This document shows positions 13,500 to 25,392 of a stretch of DNA of 64,000 bases, piece by piece. A model generated the notes under the pieces. The model was not told the origin of the DNA and searched no databases. It worked only from the letters and a program-made list of their open reading frames with translations. The translations under genes and the position numbers were made by a program. The stretch's first letter is position 1. Each line of letters starts with the position of its first letter. Source of the stretch: Dromaius novaehollandiae (taxonomy: Eukaryota > Chordata > Aves > Casuariiformes > Dromaiidae); contig NC_088102.1 in assembly GCF_036370855.1 (NCBI RefSeq), forward strand, positions 38,229,835 to 38,293,834, written 5' to 3'.

Positions 13500-13650
13500 G
13501 CGGGAAGGGGTTAAGGGAAGGTGGCGGGGAAGGCCGGCCGTCGGGAGCGAGCATGTGCAGACCGCACCGCATCCGTGCTACGGGCTGGTGTCACTGGCGC
13601 GGTTAATCTCCCGCAGCCGCCGCCAGCCCGCAGGGCACCGATGGACCCCG
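13500..13650 (+). other. TMEM229B: Candidate non-coding first exon of TMEM229B
   Basis: Within the CpG island, CCG followed by GTGAGG at 13651 is a good splice donor. A first exon ending there would carry a GC-rich leader spliced to an exon such as the one starting at 44340. The 5' boundary is not visible, so 13500 is only a placeholder. An ATG at 13641, ten bases before the donor, and another at 13553 would lie in the leader. The alternative is a different donor or additional non-coding exons between here and 44340. Confidence 0.45.
13553..13606 (+). other. Upstream ORF 1 in candidate exon 1 (17 codons)
   Basis: An ATG at 13553 opens a 17-codon frame (MCRPHRIRATGWCHWRG) closed by TAA inside the candidate first exon. 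If transcription starts upstream of it, this is a complete uORF. The peptide resembles nothing I know and is unlikely to matter for its sequence. A role would be through start-site competition. Expression is not demonstrated. Confidence 0.35.
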
Positions 13651-14047
13651 GTGAGGCGCTGAGCGCGGGCGCGGCCGGGAGCGTCGGGGCGCGGCGCCGG
13701 CACCTGCCCCGCGGCGCGGCGGGATGCGCTGCCCGGGGCGGAAGGAAGGAGCCGGCGGCCGCCGCGGCGCCTTTCGCTTTCTGCCGGCGCGGCGCGGCGC
13801 GGGCGGCGGTGCCGGCTCCCCGCGGGCCGAAACAAAGGCGGGCGGCGGCCCCGCGCGGCCTCTCGGCGCCCTCCGCGGCCGCGGAAGGGGCCGGGCCGCG
13901 CTCCGCGCAGCGCAGCGCCGCGGCGGCGGCGGGTCGGTGTCTCCGCCGCTGGCCGCGCTGGGCCCCGCTGCCCCCGGCGGGGCGGGGGCGGTTTCCGTGC
14001 CGGGGCCTGGGAGATGCTGTGGGGCTGCGGTGCGGCGGCGTTGGGGG

Positions 14048-14144
14048 GTTTCACTGAAACCTGGAGCTGGTGTTCACTGAAAAGTGCCCTTTTTTTTTTT
14101 AAAAAAAGTGTTTTGAAACATTTTTTCATCCGTTTCAGTGAAAC
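14048..14144. repeat. Imperfect inverted repeat with T/A core
   Basis: GTTTCACTGAAAC at 14048-14060 has its exact reverse complement GTTTCAGTGAAAC at 14132-14144. Between them a run of 11 T (14090-14100) abuts 7 A (14101-14107) almost at the centre. Further partial pairing is visible between the arms (for example TGTT at 14071 with AACA near 14117). The whole can be drawn as an imperfect hairpin of about 97 bases at the 3' edge of the CpG island. It could be a decayed MITE or a chance structure. Confidence 0.6.
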
Positions 14145-14338
14145 TGTCTTCATCCAGGAAGTCTTCTTCCAGGAGAGAAAAATAAACATCAGGCAGTTCA
14201 GTGGCTGCACAGCAGGACTGGAGTGGGGGGTGGATGTCGTCCTCTCACTATGACTTTCTGCAGCCCTGTGAATTACTCATGTATGTTATGCTTCTAAGAG
14301 GTCAGAAACCCAAGTATGCTGATCAGCTGAAAATGAGC

Positions 14339-14363
14339 TTTTTTTTTTTTTTTTTTTTTTTTT
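14339..14363 (+). repeat. T25 homopolymer
   Basis: Twenty-five consecutive T. Read on the minus strand it could be an A-tail of an old retroposed copy, but the flanking bases show no recognisable element. Confidence 0.8.
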
Positions 14364-14990
14364 AATTAGTCTCAAGATGTTTGTTCTTGTTCCATTTTTG
14401 GCATGGAAAAATATTTAGAATAACTGAAATTTTGAGAAATGGAAAGTATGATTCTTTCCATTGCTGATCCTTTGCATGGGATTTTGAAACTCATCTCTGA
14501 TGTTTTTTAATAGCTGGGATGGTAGGCAGTTAGTTCTTCCTCATCACTTTGAGTTGCAGTGGTACCCTAGGGCTTCCTAGAGAACTTTTGGCATTGCTGG
14601 CCCAAAACTCCCGGGGAAGTACAAACTTGGTCAGGCTCCTCATTATCTAGCAGACGCAGTAAAACTCTGTCAGAAGAAATATTTCATGCTCTTCTCTTTA
14701 TTGACAGGATTGTTCCATTTCTTGCTTAATTCTGAAGGGAAACCAGTTGCTGCAAGAGCTGATTTTTTTTGCAGGTGGGGTGGTAACAATTCTGTCAGTG
14801 CCAGAACCATGTGTGTCAGGAACTTGTAAGAGTAAATTACCGAAAGATTGCTCAGAGCAGTGTTTTGTGGTTTCCAGGAATGCAAATGCATTAAAGTATA
14901 TATTGCGTTGGTTAGGGGCAGGGCTTACCACTATTTTAGGGTAAATAGGAAATCCCAAAAGAAAAATTTTCATAAAATTTTTAGGAAACT

Positions 14991-15024
14991 GAAAAGGAAG
15001 GCTTGTTGAAAAGGAAGGCTTGTT
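14991..15024 (+). repeat. Perfect 17-bp tandem duplication
   Basis: The unit GAAAAGGAAGGCTTGTT occurs twice head to tail (14991-15007 and 15008-15024), with a partial third start (GAAAT). A small, recent-looking duplication. Confidence 0.85.
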
Positions 15025-15443
15025 GAAATGGAATTATTAATGCCAGTAGCTGCTTTCGGCCAGAGCCGAGGAAAGCCCTTTAGGATGTACTTAAGTTTGT
15101 ACTTCAGGCACCGTGATACGTATGACCTATCCCTCAGGTCTTCCCCGAATCACAGTGTCTCGTCTCAGGGAGAAGGTATTACCTATTCCATGCAGGGATG
15201 TCGGTAATGCCTGTTCTTCTGTTTGCGTTGACAACAGCTCACTACCGTGGATAAATTAAGATTGTTCGCTTCAGGTTGAAAGAAGGTATTTCTCCCCTGA
15301 GTGGCTTTGTGCACATGTCTGGCAGATTTTATAGTTGTTCTGTGTCCAAGGCGCAACTCACTAGTTGTGGCTGCATAACATCTTGCTGAGGGTCTGGCAG
15401 CATGTCCCTAACTTGGTCAGTTTTGCTGTTCCTACTCTGCTGC

Positions 15444-15515
15444 TGGGTGAAAATGGAGGCAGGCGGAAAATGAGCAATTTGCCCAAGGTTAGTGGTATAG
15501 TAGTGCTGAGGCCGT
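15444..15515 (+). mobile_element. Possible MIR-like SINE relic
   Basis: 'GAAAATGGAGGCAGG' then 'TGAGCAATTTGCCCAAGGTTAG' resembles the MIR block 'gaaactgaggcacagaga ... taagtgacttgcccaaggtcac'. Short and eroded. Confidence 0.35.
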
Positions 15516-16749
15516 GTTGAGTGCCAAAGTGGCATCTAGAAATCCCAACCTTCAGGTGCCTTCTTCACACCTCAGAAATGTGTGGTGCATATGTGCGTGG
15601 ACACATAGGAGGTCGGATAACAGCCAGATGTGCCCCGTTCCTCCTCCGGAAAGAGAGACCAAGTGAAATTAGAAAATACATGACTGACCATATGAGCAGC
15701 TCTGTCATGAGAGTTCAGGCTTTGCCCTTGTAAATTCCTATGACAGACTACAGAAATGGTCCAGGGAGCAAGAAAACAAGAGACTTCTGGCTAGCTTATT
15801 GGCATGTGGGTCACTGCATACCTATGGAAATGATACCTGATATTGGGGACTTGGCAGTTTTGCTGATAATGTCATAACATAGCTGCCTGACAGTGAAGGA
15901 CATGTTTAACCTTGAAATAAGATGAGAGTTCCTGATTTTGAGTGACTAAACACAGGAAGCGTTTTTTTGGCTGAGGTGGTGGGCTCGATGTTGTTTGGAG
16001 TCTTTAAATTGGGATATCTTTCTACAGTCTATACTTTAATTCAGCATCTTTGAGGAGTTCTAAGAGATGCAGGGATCCCTTTGGCCCCTAGTTTGTGAAT
16101 CCACTTATTCGTTCCCTCACATCAGGAGCTGTGGAGAGAATGAGAAGTTTTGTGATGTCCTAACTGTGCTTGTAGTACCTGTGTATTTGATTAAGACAAC
16201 GACTGTACTCAGTTCTCGTGCTTCAGGCTGCAGCAAGTCGCTGCATTGTGTGCAGGAAGGACATTTCCTCTTATTGCATAATTAGCCAGATGAATTCATT
16301 TTTTTGCCTTCCTCTGAAGCGCTAGAAGTCAGCCACGATCAGGGACAGAGCACAACAGGAAGGAGGAGGGCTGGGGCAAGGGAGAGGGAGAAAAGGTTGT
16401 GTGCTGTCCTCGGAGGTGGAAAAAGCACAGAGCTTTTTGCTGACATTAGGTGTCTTAATGGTAAGTCTTGTATGTCTCCTCAGAATTGTATTTATTACTG
16501 AGTTTGTGGCTGAGAAGGCCACACGCTTTGCAGGTTTTCACCCTCCTCTGCAGCATGGGATGTGGATCGCCTGCTAAGGGTCAGCTGTGTGGGACTCATT
16601 TATACAGTTCTTAGCCAGTTTTGTAGCTGCAGCATTGGTGGTAGTTTGGTTTCTTGTGCTCTTTGTTCACGGTATGTAAATCTGATCTGCTTAAGCTAAA
16701 GGATTTCTGTCTTTATCCAAGTTACTGAGCTCAGTTGCAAGGAAACTGC

Positions 16750-16830
16750 ATGAAATTCAATAAACCATGATATGCAGGAGGTCTGACTAGATTAGGTGAA
16801 GAGTCCTTCTTCTCCTTAAACTTTTTGACA
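16750..16830 (+). mobile_element. CR1/L3-like LINE 3' terminus
   Basis: 'GATATGCAGGAGGTCTGACT' continuing into 'AGATTAGGTG...GTCCTTCTTCTCCTTAAACT' closely follows the terminal block 'tatgcaggaggtcagactagatgatc...ggtcccttctggccttaaa' of sauropsid CR1/L3-type LINEs. Only the 3' end is present, as is usual for 5'-truncated copies. Confidence 0.55.
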
Positions 16831-19800
16831 GTGGGAAAGCAATTTTTCCTCATGCAAGATGAAGGAGAAAGCATCCTGAAAAAAACCTGCAAAAGAAAAG
16901 CCTATTATTTGTGAGCAGGTTTAAAGGGTAGTTGCATGAAGGCGACCTGCTTGTTCTGATGCTGAAACCATAGAAGTAATGGGAAATTCTGCTGTCGCCA
17001 TTTATGCATTAGGATTTGGTATGTTTCTGGATTGCCTTTAGTAAATGTCATGTTTAAGGAAGTGAAATTAAGTTTACTTTCTCAGTCTCCGGCTGACTGC
17101 TGTTACGTGGTAAGACAAGAGAGGTGAGAGCACGGCTAATTAAAGTGCAGCAGCCTTCCACTCCCCTTGGGCTGGTTATTCTGTGGAAAATGGGTCAGTT
17201 ACTGTGAGAGATTGTTTGCCAGCAGGAGGCAGGAAAAGCTGCTGCTCCCGCTCCTCACCTTGCTGTTGGGGAGAGCACTGCCCGCTGCCACAGGCGCTTG
17301 CAATGCCTTGATGGTATTTGGATGCAGAAGCCGTTCCTCGCAGATGGGGAAACGACACCTGGCCGAACACAACGGTGGTCCCTGCTGTCCCATCTGCTCC
17401 TGTAGATGAAGCAGTGTCAACAGAGGTGTTCCTGGGCTGGACCTGAGGCGAATGAAATGAATTTGGACGATATGAGTGGGAGTTGCACTTCTGAAAGAAA
17501 AACGATCTGTTACGAAGGTGGAGTATGGTATTTTTCCTTACTTCTTCCAAAAGAAGCTTCATCATCTGAGGAGCAAATGTAGTCCTATGTAAAAGTATTA
17601 ACTGTTTGTGGCTATGATTAGTATGGGTTTGTAAATCATCCCATATTACTTCTCACATCTGCTTCCTGTATGTATTTTAGCGTTCTCTGGTGACTGTGTT
17701 GCCTGAGCATGTATTAGCTCTGCAGGCTCAGGACAGACTGCATAGGGGAGCAGAGGGCCAATTTGCCTTGTACATCAGAAATAAATTGGTCTGGTTTTTT
17801 TGCGTTTACGGGATGATACATGAGGCAGGAGTATCCAGATGGTTTCTCAGCTCTTAGGTAAAGGTGCTTGTGCAAGCAACCAGAACGAGTCCTGACAGAG
17901 AGCCAGACTGGGCAAAGGCTTTGGCTCCGCAGGAACAAATTACCAACATCTGTGCCAATTGAGAACAACATGCTCTTTCTGGTTAGTTGGAGTGCTGCAT
18001 TCCTGCCTGTAAATGATATGCCCAATAGTGCCCGTTGCAAGCCAGCTCCCATACACCTCACAGCCCAGCTAAAACAAGTGTGGAAGAAACTTAAATGCAG
18101 GTGGGCACTGCCTTTTACCATGTCCTGGTAGGCTAAAGAAAAGCTAGACTGCTTTAGACATTCCTGTTTGTAGGAACAGCTGAATGAGCATACTTATCTA
18201 CTACTGGTTGGGAGATGTCTAATTATTAGTCTGTATAAAAGAAAGAAACATTTTATGTTATCCTTTCTTTTGTTCTAGATTTTATCAGTGGCAGTGCCTA
18301 AGAGTTTGCAACAACCTTATTTCAAGACTCCCCTACCCCCACAGACTTCTGTCAAAGCTGGATTAGACCTCAGAGACAATCTTCCCTACCACAACTGTGT
18401 GCTGTCTTGCTTTCATTGCATAAGATCAGAGCTGTAGTAGGCATTAGATAAGCACCGGTAGTGTAAACTGGCAAAGCTGCTGCTTGACTCCTTCCTTGCT
18501 GGATCTCGGCTCTCAAGTGCGATGTATGTTGAAGGCACCTTTCCTGAAGGAGTCTGGGAAGCGCCGCTTGGTCCTGTTTGGCAGCTTGCTAGAGTGCGAA
18601 GGAGATCGTGAAGTATTTGCGAAGAGGGAAGCTCTCTCGAGCATGAATAGCTGTGACATAGTGCTGTGCGTGCTGCGAAGTGCCTTCTGGGGATGGGGAC
18701 TCTCTTTTGGTTTTTTTTTTTCACCCAGAATACATGTGCAGAAAAGGGTCAAACTCATTCAGCTCTACCAGTTTAATCTTGGCTGAGAAATCTCGGCCAG
18801 GGAGTTGTGGCTATACAGAGCCCTAGACAGTGTCGTTTCTCAGTGCTTATGGGAAAGCACTCCTGATGGTAGCACTGTATGTTTTGCAGTTCCCTCCTCT
18901 GCTGAACGTGAGGCTTGCATAACCCACAGGGTACTTTTTTTTTCTATCAGCCAAGGTTTATGGTAAGGATGTTTCAAGTAAGTTCTAGAGGAAGAATTAT
19001 TTCTTTGTTTGGTGATTTGCGGCACTTTCAAAATGCATATAGAATTTTCCCCAGTGGCATGATGGATACCATGTGGTTGGGTTTATTTTGATCCAGCAGT
19101 TCGTTCCAGGGCAGGTCTCCCAATTAAGCCTTTAATTGGAAGTGCACTTGCACAAGAGCTGCAGGATGTAGGGCACGGTTTATAAGATGCTGTAGTATCT
19201 GCTAGAAAGAGAGGAGCTGCTGTAAAGGTAATATAACAATTCCTTAGCAACATAGGACTTCCTTGTTGTTACTTTGGGTTTTCCATTGCTGCTTAATACT
19301 TTACCATGGAGATGAGATAATGCGTTTCCGAAACAGCAGCTTCAGTCACTTGAGCTGACGGAGACTAGTATCAGGAGCACCCCAGGCACCTGAGCCATTC
19401 ATACTCTGTGCAGTTGAAGATGGAGGTGCCTGCATAAGGAAGCCAGTTTGTTACATTATATTGGCATCTAACTTGTGGGTATGCAAGAGATCAACTTCTA
19501 GAATCCAAGTCCTCATGTTAGCTAATTATATCCTTTTGGAAATGATACCTCTGTTTGATGTTTGTATTAATGAGGTATTATTGCTCACCATAAAGGCAAC
19601 TAATGGCCTAATTCTTTCATAGATTGGCTGGAGTGTAATTAGTTTTTCAAAGATTGGATCAAGTAGAACAATGCCGATTTCTAAAAATGCTGTGTATGCA
19701 TGGCACTTGTTCTGACTCCCGTCTGATCTTCATGGTAAGAGCTCCAAGAGCTGCAAAAGTTGGGGTATGTTACTTGTTGTAGGGTTCCCCCCGGTAGCTG

Positions 19801-19977
19801 TCAGGTATAGAAGACAGGAAGGTGTCGTATTCTGATGGGAGAAATGTCATTTTCATGGTTGGAGGTTTTTGTCTGGAAAGTGAGGAGTGGACGATGTCCT
19901 GATGATGGTTAGAATTTGCTTTACTTTAGGGCTTAGCAACGTTTGGAGTACTAAAAGGCTGTAAATGCTAACACCAG

Positions 19978-20150
19978 CACTTCTGCAGCACCTTTCATCT
20001 GAGAATCTCTCTGTTCTTAATCAATTCTCACTGTGTCTCTGTGAGGTGGGTATTATTAGTGTCATTCTACAGACAAGTAGATTAAATAAGTTGCTTATAT
20101 AAGCACATTCAGCGAGCCAGGAAAAGTCAGGAATAAAATTCAGGAATACT
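19978..20150 (+). mobile_element. MIR-like amniote SINE relic
   Basis: 'GCACCTTTCATCTGAGAATCTC', 'TTAATCAATTCTCAC', 'CTGTGAGGTGGGTATTATTAG', 'TTCTACAGACAAGTAGATTAAATAAGT' (read as separate blocks) follow the MIR-type order of 'gcactttcatc.aaggatctcaaag', 'attaagcctcacaaca', 'ctgtgaggtaggtattatta', 'ttttacagatgaggaaac'. The best of the MIR-like copies here. Confidence 0.6.
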
Positions 20151-23100
20151 AATGTTCCCACCTATTCTTGAGCTACTATCATGTACTTTGTGCTGCAAAA
20201 AAAGAGACTAAAGGCCTTAATTGTGATAGTTTTTTTGTTTTTTAATTGGGTCAGGAAACATAAAAGTGAGATATTATTATGTGACATAACTAAGTATCCA
20301 TGTGATACTTGAAAAAAATGGTAATCAGATAAGTTGCTAGGCAACTGTACCCTGCCTTCAATTACCCACAAGCCAGTGAGTTTGCTTTCATGGTTTAACA
20401 TGTGTTCTGTACTCCTTGAGAAGGCAAGTGTAGGTGGAGTTTTGCAAGATTTGCTCCTTTTTAGCTCACCTACTGCTTAGCTGGCATATTGGGAGGTCAG
20501 ATTTGACCCCAGATTTGGAGAAAAGTATTCACAGAACTTAAGCAGCAGAAAAATGCTAGATGAGTTCTTAAAAACAGTGGAGTGTTTTGAATATAAGTAA
20601 ATAACCATCCTGGCCTACAAACACTGCTGTGCTAGGGCAGTGACTCCGCACTTTGGTCCATGGCTCTTCAGCTCGCCGGGCTATGGAAAGGAGTCTATAG
20701 CTTATCCTTGGGAACATGAAAAGTAAGAAAATGAGTGAGTTTTTTTGTGGTAAAAGGTAGGTGGCAGGGATACATGGCAATCTGTGAGAAATCTGAAACT
20801 TTCTCAGTGGCGAGTTGGCCTGAAAATTTGGGGAGCTGTGGTAATGCCTGAGAACCTGAATGTAAAAACAGCTGTTTCGTTTTCATTGTCTTAGCGGGAA
20901 AAGAACGAAAAGAACGTAAGCAATGAAGAGTGTACACAGAGAAAAAGTAACTGGGATTCTAATAGTATGAGACGGTTCTAGCAGCACAAGGGAGTTTGTT
21001 TGTGTGTTTGTTTGAAACTGATTTTTTTTTGTTTGAAGACAGCCTGCAAGATAACAACAACAAAAAATGAAGACTCTTGGCAATTATTCTAACAGCGTTT
21101 CAGCTTTTGACGGTAAATGATCACAGATCATTTGCAGATGCCATAGTCTTGTGGGGGTGCAGGCATCTGCCCAAGCTTCTTCAGCTTTTGGGTGGCAGCA
21201 AGGCTTTTAAAGGAAACACAAACCTCTGGAGGTCTGACAGTGTGATTCTCAAGGCTTTGTCAGAAGCTTTCAGTAGAGCTAGCAGACTGATCTAGAGATA
21301 CTTGGGGAAGGACCTACCAAACCATCCATGCTTTGTTTCTGAGGGTAGCTGAAAGCTGTTGCTTTGCAGACTTGGTTTTGAGTTTTTTATCTGCCTATCT
21401 ACTTATTTATTTTTCAGAAGAGAGACATTTCCTTCAGGAGGCGGAAATTGTGTGGCAGTAGCATGCCTAAGGTATCTCTTTGAGGTAATTTGGCCCTTTT
21501 GGGAAGGACATTCAGCCACATCTACCACGTTTTGTGTTCTGTTGACCAGTCTAGGTTCAGAGATGTCCTGATCCCGGCTGGTCAGTGGGCTGGTTTGAAA
21601 GCCCTGCTCCAAAGGCAGCAAGGGAAGGTGTGTTGCGAATCTAGTTGAAAGTGAGATTTGCAACGCAGGTCTCGATATAAGTTGTGTTAGAGTGGGGTGA
21701 ATTTCTGAGAAGATGGATGTCTGCTTTTGATTTCTAAATTTGGCACTTCTGTCACTGGAGAATCCCAGATAAGTCGCTGAACAGTGGTGTGATCTAATTT
21801 CTCTGCTCATCGAACAGTTTCATTTTATCACCAGGTAGTTGCGTGAGTCTGAGGTCTGAGGGTTTTTTTCTTGAGCACTTTGGAAATCATGAAAAAGTAT
21901 AAACACTAAAATAGACAGAAGGAACACACAAGTAACAACTTCCAAATCAAGAATTTGCTTTCTTTTTTTTGTTTGCGTGTTATCTGTATTCTCATTTGAT
22001 GTGTGCTGCTATTTATTTATCCTAACGTGCGGTCCCCAGTCTGCTGACACCAGGAATGTTGATGTCTTTGTTAGGGCAATCGTCAGTGCCTGGATAAGTA
22101 CCAGGGTGACTGTTTTACGGCACTGTGACAGAAAAGCCCGAGTCTGGCCTCTGTAGTGGATTTTAACTCTTTCTGTATGTGCAGTTGAATGGCCACAGCA
22201 CTGCTTTTAGCCCTGCTACAGACACTTCACCTTTTTAATCATTAGTGTTTTGGGACAGGCAGTTCATTTATATGCAGAAGGCAAAGAAAAACCCCCTTAC
22301 CCGAACGGCCTAAATGTTGTGTTGTATAAGCATGTGAACTTTCAGATTGGACATGTATGCTCAGCTCTACCTCTTTGCTCATGTGTTACAACATAGTCTT
22401 TGCTAATGAAGAGTTCCTCACCTGACTGTTTTTTACTGTAGATACACACCTAACTAAAGCTATGGTTTCACAAGCTCTTTGAGCTCATAGAAACGAAGAT
22501 TTTTGCAAAAAGGAACTTTTCCCTGCTGGGCACCACTAAAGCCCTGTGGTAGCCTCTCTGTGCCCGGTCCGGGGACTGGTATGGCTGAGAAGGATTAGGC
22601 TTTTTGGGGGTAGTCTTGAAGTGAACGACAAGTTCTTTGGCTCACTGCGAGGCTGTGTGGGTGACCTCAGCGCTGGGGCAAGGGAACAGGTTAAATTGTG
22701 CAGCGAGGGGCAAAGTGCATTGACCTAAAGTTAGGCTGGCTTAAAGCCTCCGTGGAACGGTAGCCTTTGGTAAGATGGACTCCGGCGAGGCGTCCGCATT
22801 GCTCTCATGCAAGGAGGCCCTTTCGGCCCTGCTGCGTTCCCCTTTTTCCATGCCAAGCCTTTGAGTCAGGACTGAGTGCCCAAACTGAGATGCCTTGGAC
22901 TCAACTGACAATAAATATACCCTTCTGAAAACATTGCTCTTGATTTTTTTTTCTAGCATATGTTCAGCCTGGCAGCAGGCATTCAGGTATATTCATGAGT
23001 GTTTATAAACTGTGTTATGAGATCAGATCTGCTTCTTGTCTGAACAAAGAAGCAAAATGGATGAACTGGAGGCATAACTGGTAGTTTAAGCACAGTAGTG

Positions 23101-24154
23101 CATTTTCCTGTCTAATGCTCAGATTTGTGCATTGAAAGGCAAAAGTGCACTGTAGTTGCTTATTTCATATGGATTTGTTCCTCACTCTTTTACAAATCAA
23201 ATAATGGACAAACAGATCTGACTATGTAAAGAGAGTTCTCAATGTTCCTGTCATTCTGGGGAAAATGCTTTTTAAGTTTTTCTTTGCATGTGTCCGATAA
23301 AGTTAAATAGTTCGGTAGAAACCTATACTCAGTTGTGGCAAAATGCATATAGTGAAAATAACGTGCAAATAATTTTTAAGAACATCAGTTTTAGAATGGT
23401 GTAAACCAGAGCTAGCTCAGTTATAACAAAAAAGCTCTTTCCCAATCTGATATCAAAATGTGAAAATAGCAACTATTTCTCATGGGAAGAGAGACTATAA
23501 AGTAGATGCAAGCCTTAGTGCATATGCAGAAGGTGCTAAATCTGTCTTTATAATACCCATGTTACAGTGATTTTAATTAATGGTTTTATGCTTATTCATC
23601 ACTGTATTAATCTTGGTAGGAGGGTTTTGTAGGGGGAGGATTAGTTATTTAATCTGCATTTTTAATTGGAATGTTTTTGTAGTTCAGTGCTATCTAAATA
23701 GAAACAGACTTTTTTTTTTCTCTTGAATTTCTGTTGGATCTCAGTTTTTGAACACCTGAATCCACTAAGATAATTTGAAGATTTCAGCTGATATGCAGTC
23801 TGACACACAAATGTTCTTGCTCTGCAACCCCTTTGCGTGTAACTAATCCAGAAAAACGCTGTGTGTAGACAAGCCTTCAGAGTGTAAGATCCAAGATGGC
23901 AAAGCTACTTGAATGTTGCTATTTGTGTATCAGAGCTTGCACCTTGAGGCCTGACATCTGTGCAAATCAGTGGTGTAGCATACTAAATGTCAGCACTTGA
24001 AGAGAAGGAGAAGTACAGCCCAAGCTCCTGGGCTGCGCTTGCCGGGGCTGTGCAGCTGTGCTGCCCAAGGCTGTGACCACCCCAAGGGGTGGAAGGAAGT
24101 CCGTGAGCCGGAGCAGGGGAGAGGAGGCAGTGGCAGCATTTCTGGGAACAGGTT

Positions 24155-24173
24155 GGGGTGGTGGGTGGGTGGG
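24155..24173 (+). repeat. G-quadruplex-type motif
   Basis: GGGG-TGGT-GGG-T-GGG-T-GGG fits the canonical four-tract G-quadruplex pattern with loops of 4, 1 and 1 bases on the + strand. It lies in a purine/G-rich patch (about 24000-24300) inside the inferred TMEM229B intron. Confidence 0.75.
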
Positions 24174-25306
24174 AGGCAGCTGCAAGGGTTGAGGCCTAAG
24201 GAGGCCACATTCTGCCCTGGAGTGGGGAAGGGAGATGAGAAAAATGGGATGACTGGAGAAGTGAGGAGGAGAAGGTGGGGAACATAGGGAGGCAGTGTTA
24301 GGAGTGGGAGGATTAGGATGAAATGATGAGGCTTGCTTCAAAAATGGGAAATCAGCAGGAAAACTAGAGAGGAAGCACTTTCTGGTAGACTCTCCAAGGG
24401 TTAAAAGAGATGTTGGCTGAGATGGTAGCAGTGAAGAACCTTTAACTGTTGACTCCAGTGAAGTTGCTCAGTGTGTTTGCCATGGCTGGGATCCAAAAGA
24501 TCAAAAGGACAGTGAAGAATAGAAAGACTCTGACCAGAGGAAAGGCAATTGCCAGGAAGCTGCCCCTGTATGAGGGACAGATAGATGTACCTGCCTGGGG
24601 TCCTGAAGAAGTCAGGCCTTCCAGGGCCTGATAAACTGGAGCTAAGCTATTCATACACGTAGCTCTCTCATTGTTTAAAGCCTCCTACATTGTCCTTCAT
24701 TAAGATTAAACTGTACTACTTTGGTTTAGGAAGGCTGTCTGGTCAGCGTGTTAGCTGTTGGTCACACGTATCTGGCCCGAAAACGGCAGGCATCTGAAAC
24801 TGCTTGGACCTGCTGGAGTCAACCTGGTCGATCCACGGATGCTGTGAACTGGGAGCCGACCAAAGAGTGGGAGAACTCCAGGATTCCTACCCAGAAAAGG
24901 TAAGGGCTGGAGGCTAAAAACGGTGGGAGTGTACTCGTAGACCAGAAAACTAGAGCAGTTCCCTGAGTACAAAGCTGAATGCATTGTACATGGGACCTTT
25001 GAAATTTAGAGGTGTAGAGTGGCTAAGGGCTAGTCAAGAGGTGGAGTTACATGCACCAGTTCAAACTGCTGTTGCTGTCTGGAAGGGTAAATAAGGTCAC
25101 ATCTGTACGCATTGCTCTTCATTTCTCTCTGCTTTTGTGTCAGACCGTTCTGATCACTCGGAATTTAGATTGCCAAACTTATCCCAGCGTTATTGGTTCT
25201 TTGAAACCTCATACACGGATACACTTAGGCAATTAAAACAACCAGGACAGTGGAGCAGTGTCTCTAAACTAAATGAGAGCAGTAGGTAAAGAGTGGAAGG
25301 TTGTCC

Positions 25307-25392
25307 TGATGGTGAAAGCACAGGTGTGAGCCAGATGACATGGAATCTATTCCTGGCCCTACCAAGCCGTTCAGTCTCTGTACCTGGTTCAC
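25307..25392 (+). mobile_element. Possible MIR-like SINE relic (5' half)
   Basis: 'GATGGTGAAAGCACAGGTGTG', 'ATGGAATCTATTCCTGGCCC' and 'TTCAGTCTCTGTACCTGGTT' mirror the order 'aaagcactagactgg', 'gggttctattcctggctctg', 'cttaacctctctgtgcctcagttt'. A block matching the middle is missing. Confidence 0.4.

Larger units (their letters stand above)
13290..14050. promoter_or_regulatory. TMEM229B: CpG island, probable TMEM229B promoter
   Basis: A sharply bounded block of very high G+C with dense CpG dinucleotides stands out from flanks that are AT-richer and CpG-poor. It holds GC-box-like GGGGCGG motifs near 13493, 13736 and 13979, and short GGC/GCC triplet runs near 13915-13932. There is no obvious TATA box, as expected for a CpG-island promoter. 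It is the only such island in the window and lies about 30 kb upstream of, and on the same strand as, the TMEM229B coding exon, so assignment to that gene is an inference. In human, as I recall, PLEKHH1 starts divergently next to TMEM229B, so the island could be bidirectional. Confidence 0.75.

Noticed and set aside
13140..13514. 124-codon ORF running into the CpG island, preceded by a CTGCAG acceptor-like site
   Set aside because: The first part looks mildly protein-like, but the second is G+C-driven low complexity and I recognise no family. Not enough to call an exon.
13578..14210. 210-codon minus-strand ORF, and overlapping plus-strand ORFs, across the CpG island
   Set aside because: Extreme G+C makes stop codons rare, so long frames occur on every frame here. 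The peptides are R/A/P/G-rich low complexity with no recognisable domain.
17335..17375. 'CAGATGGGGAAAC' suggesting another MIR copy
   Set aside because: Only this short word matches; the flanking blocks expected in MIR are missing.
24449..24631. Lysine/arginine-rich 60-codon ORF next to the G-rich patch
   Set aside because: Short, no start context of note, no known domain. Not supported as a small protein.
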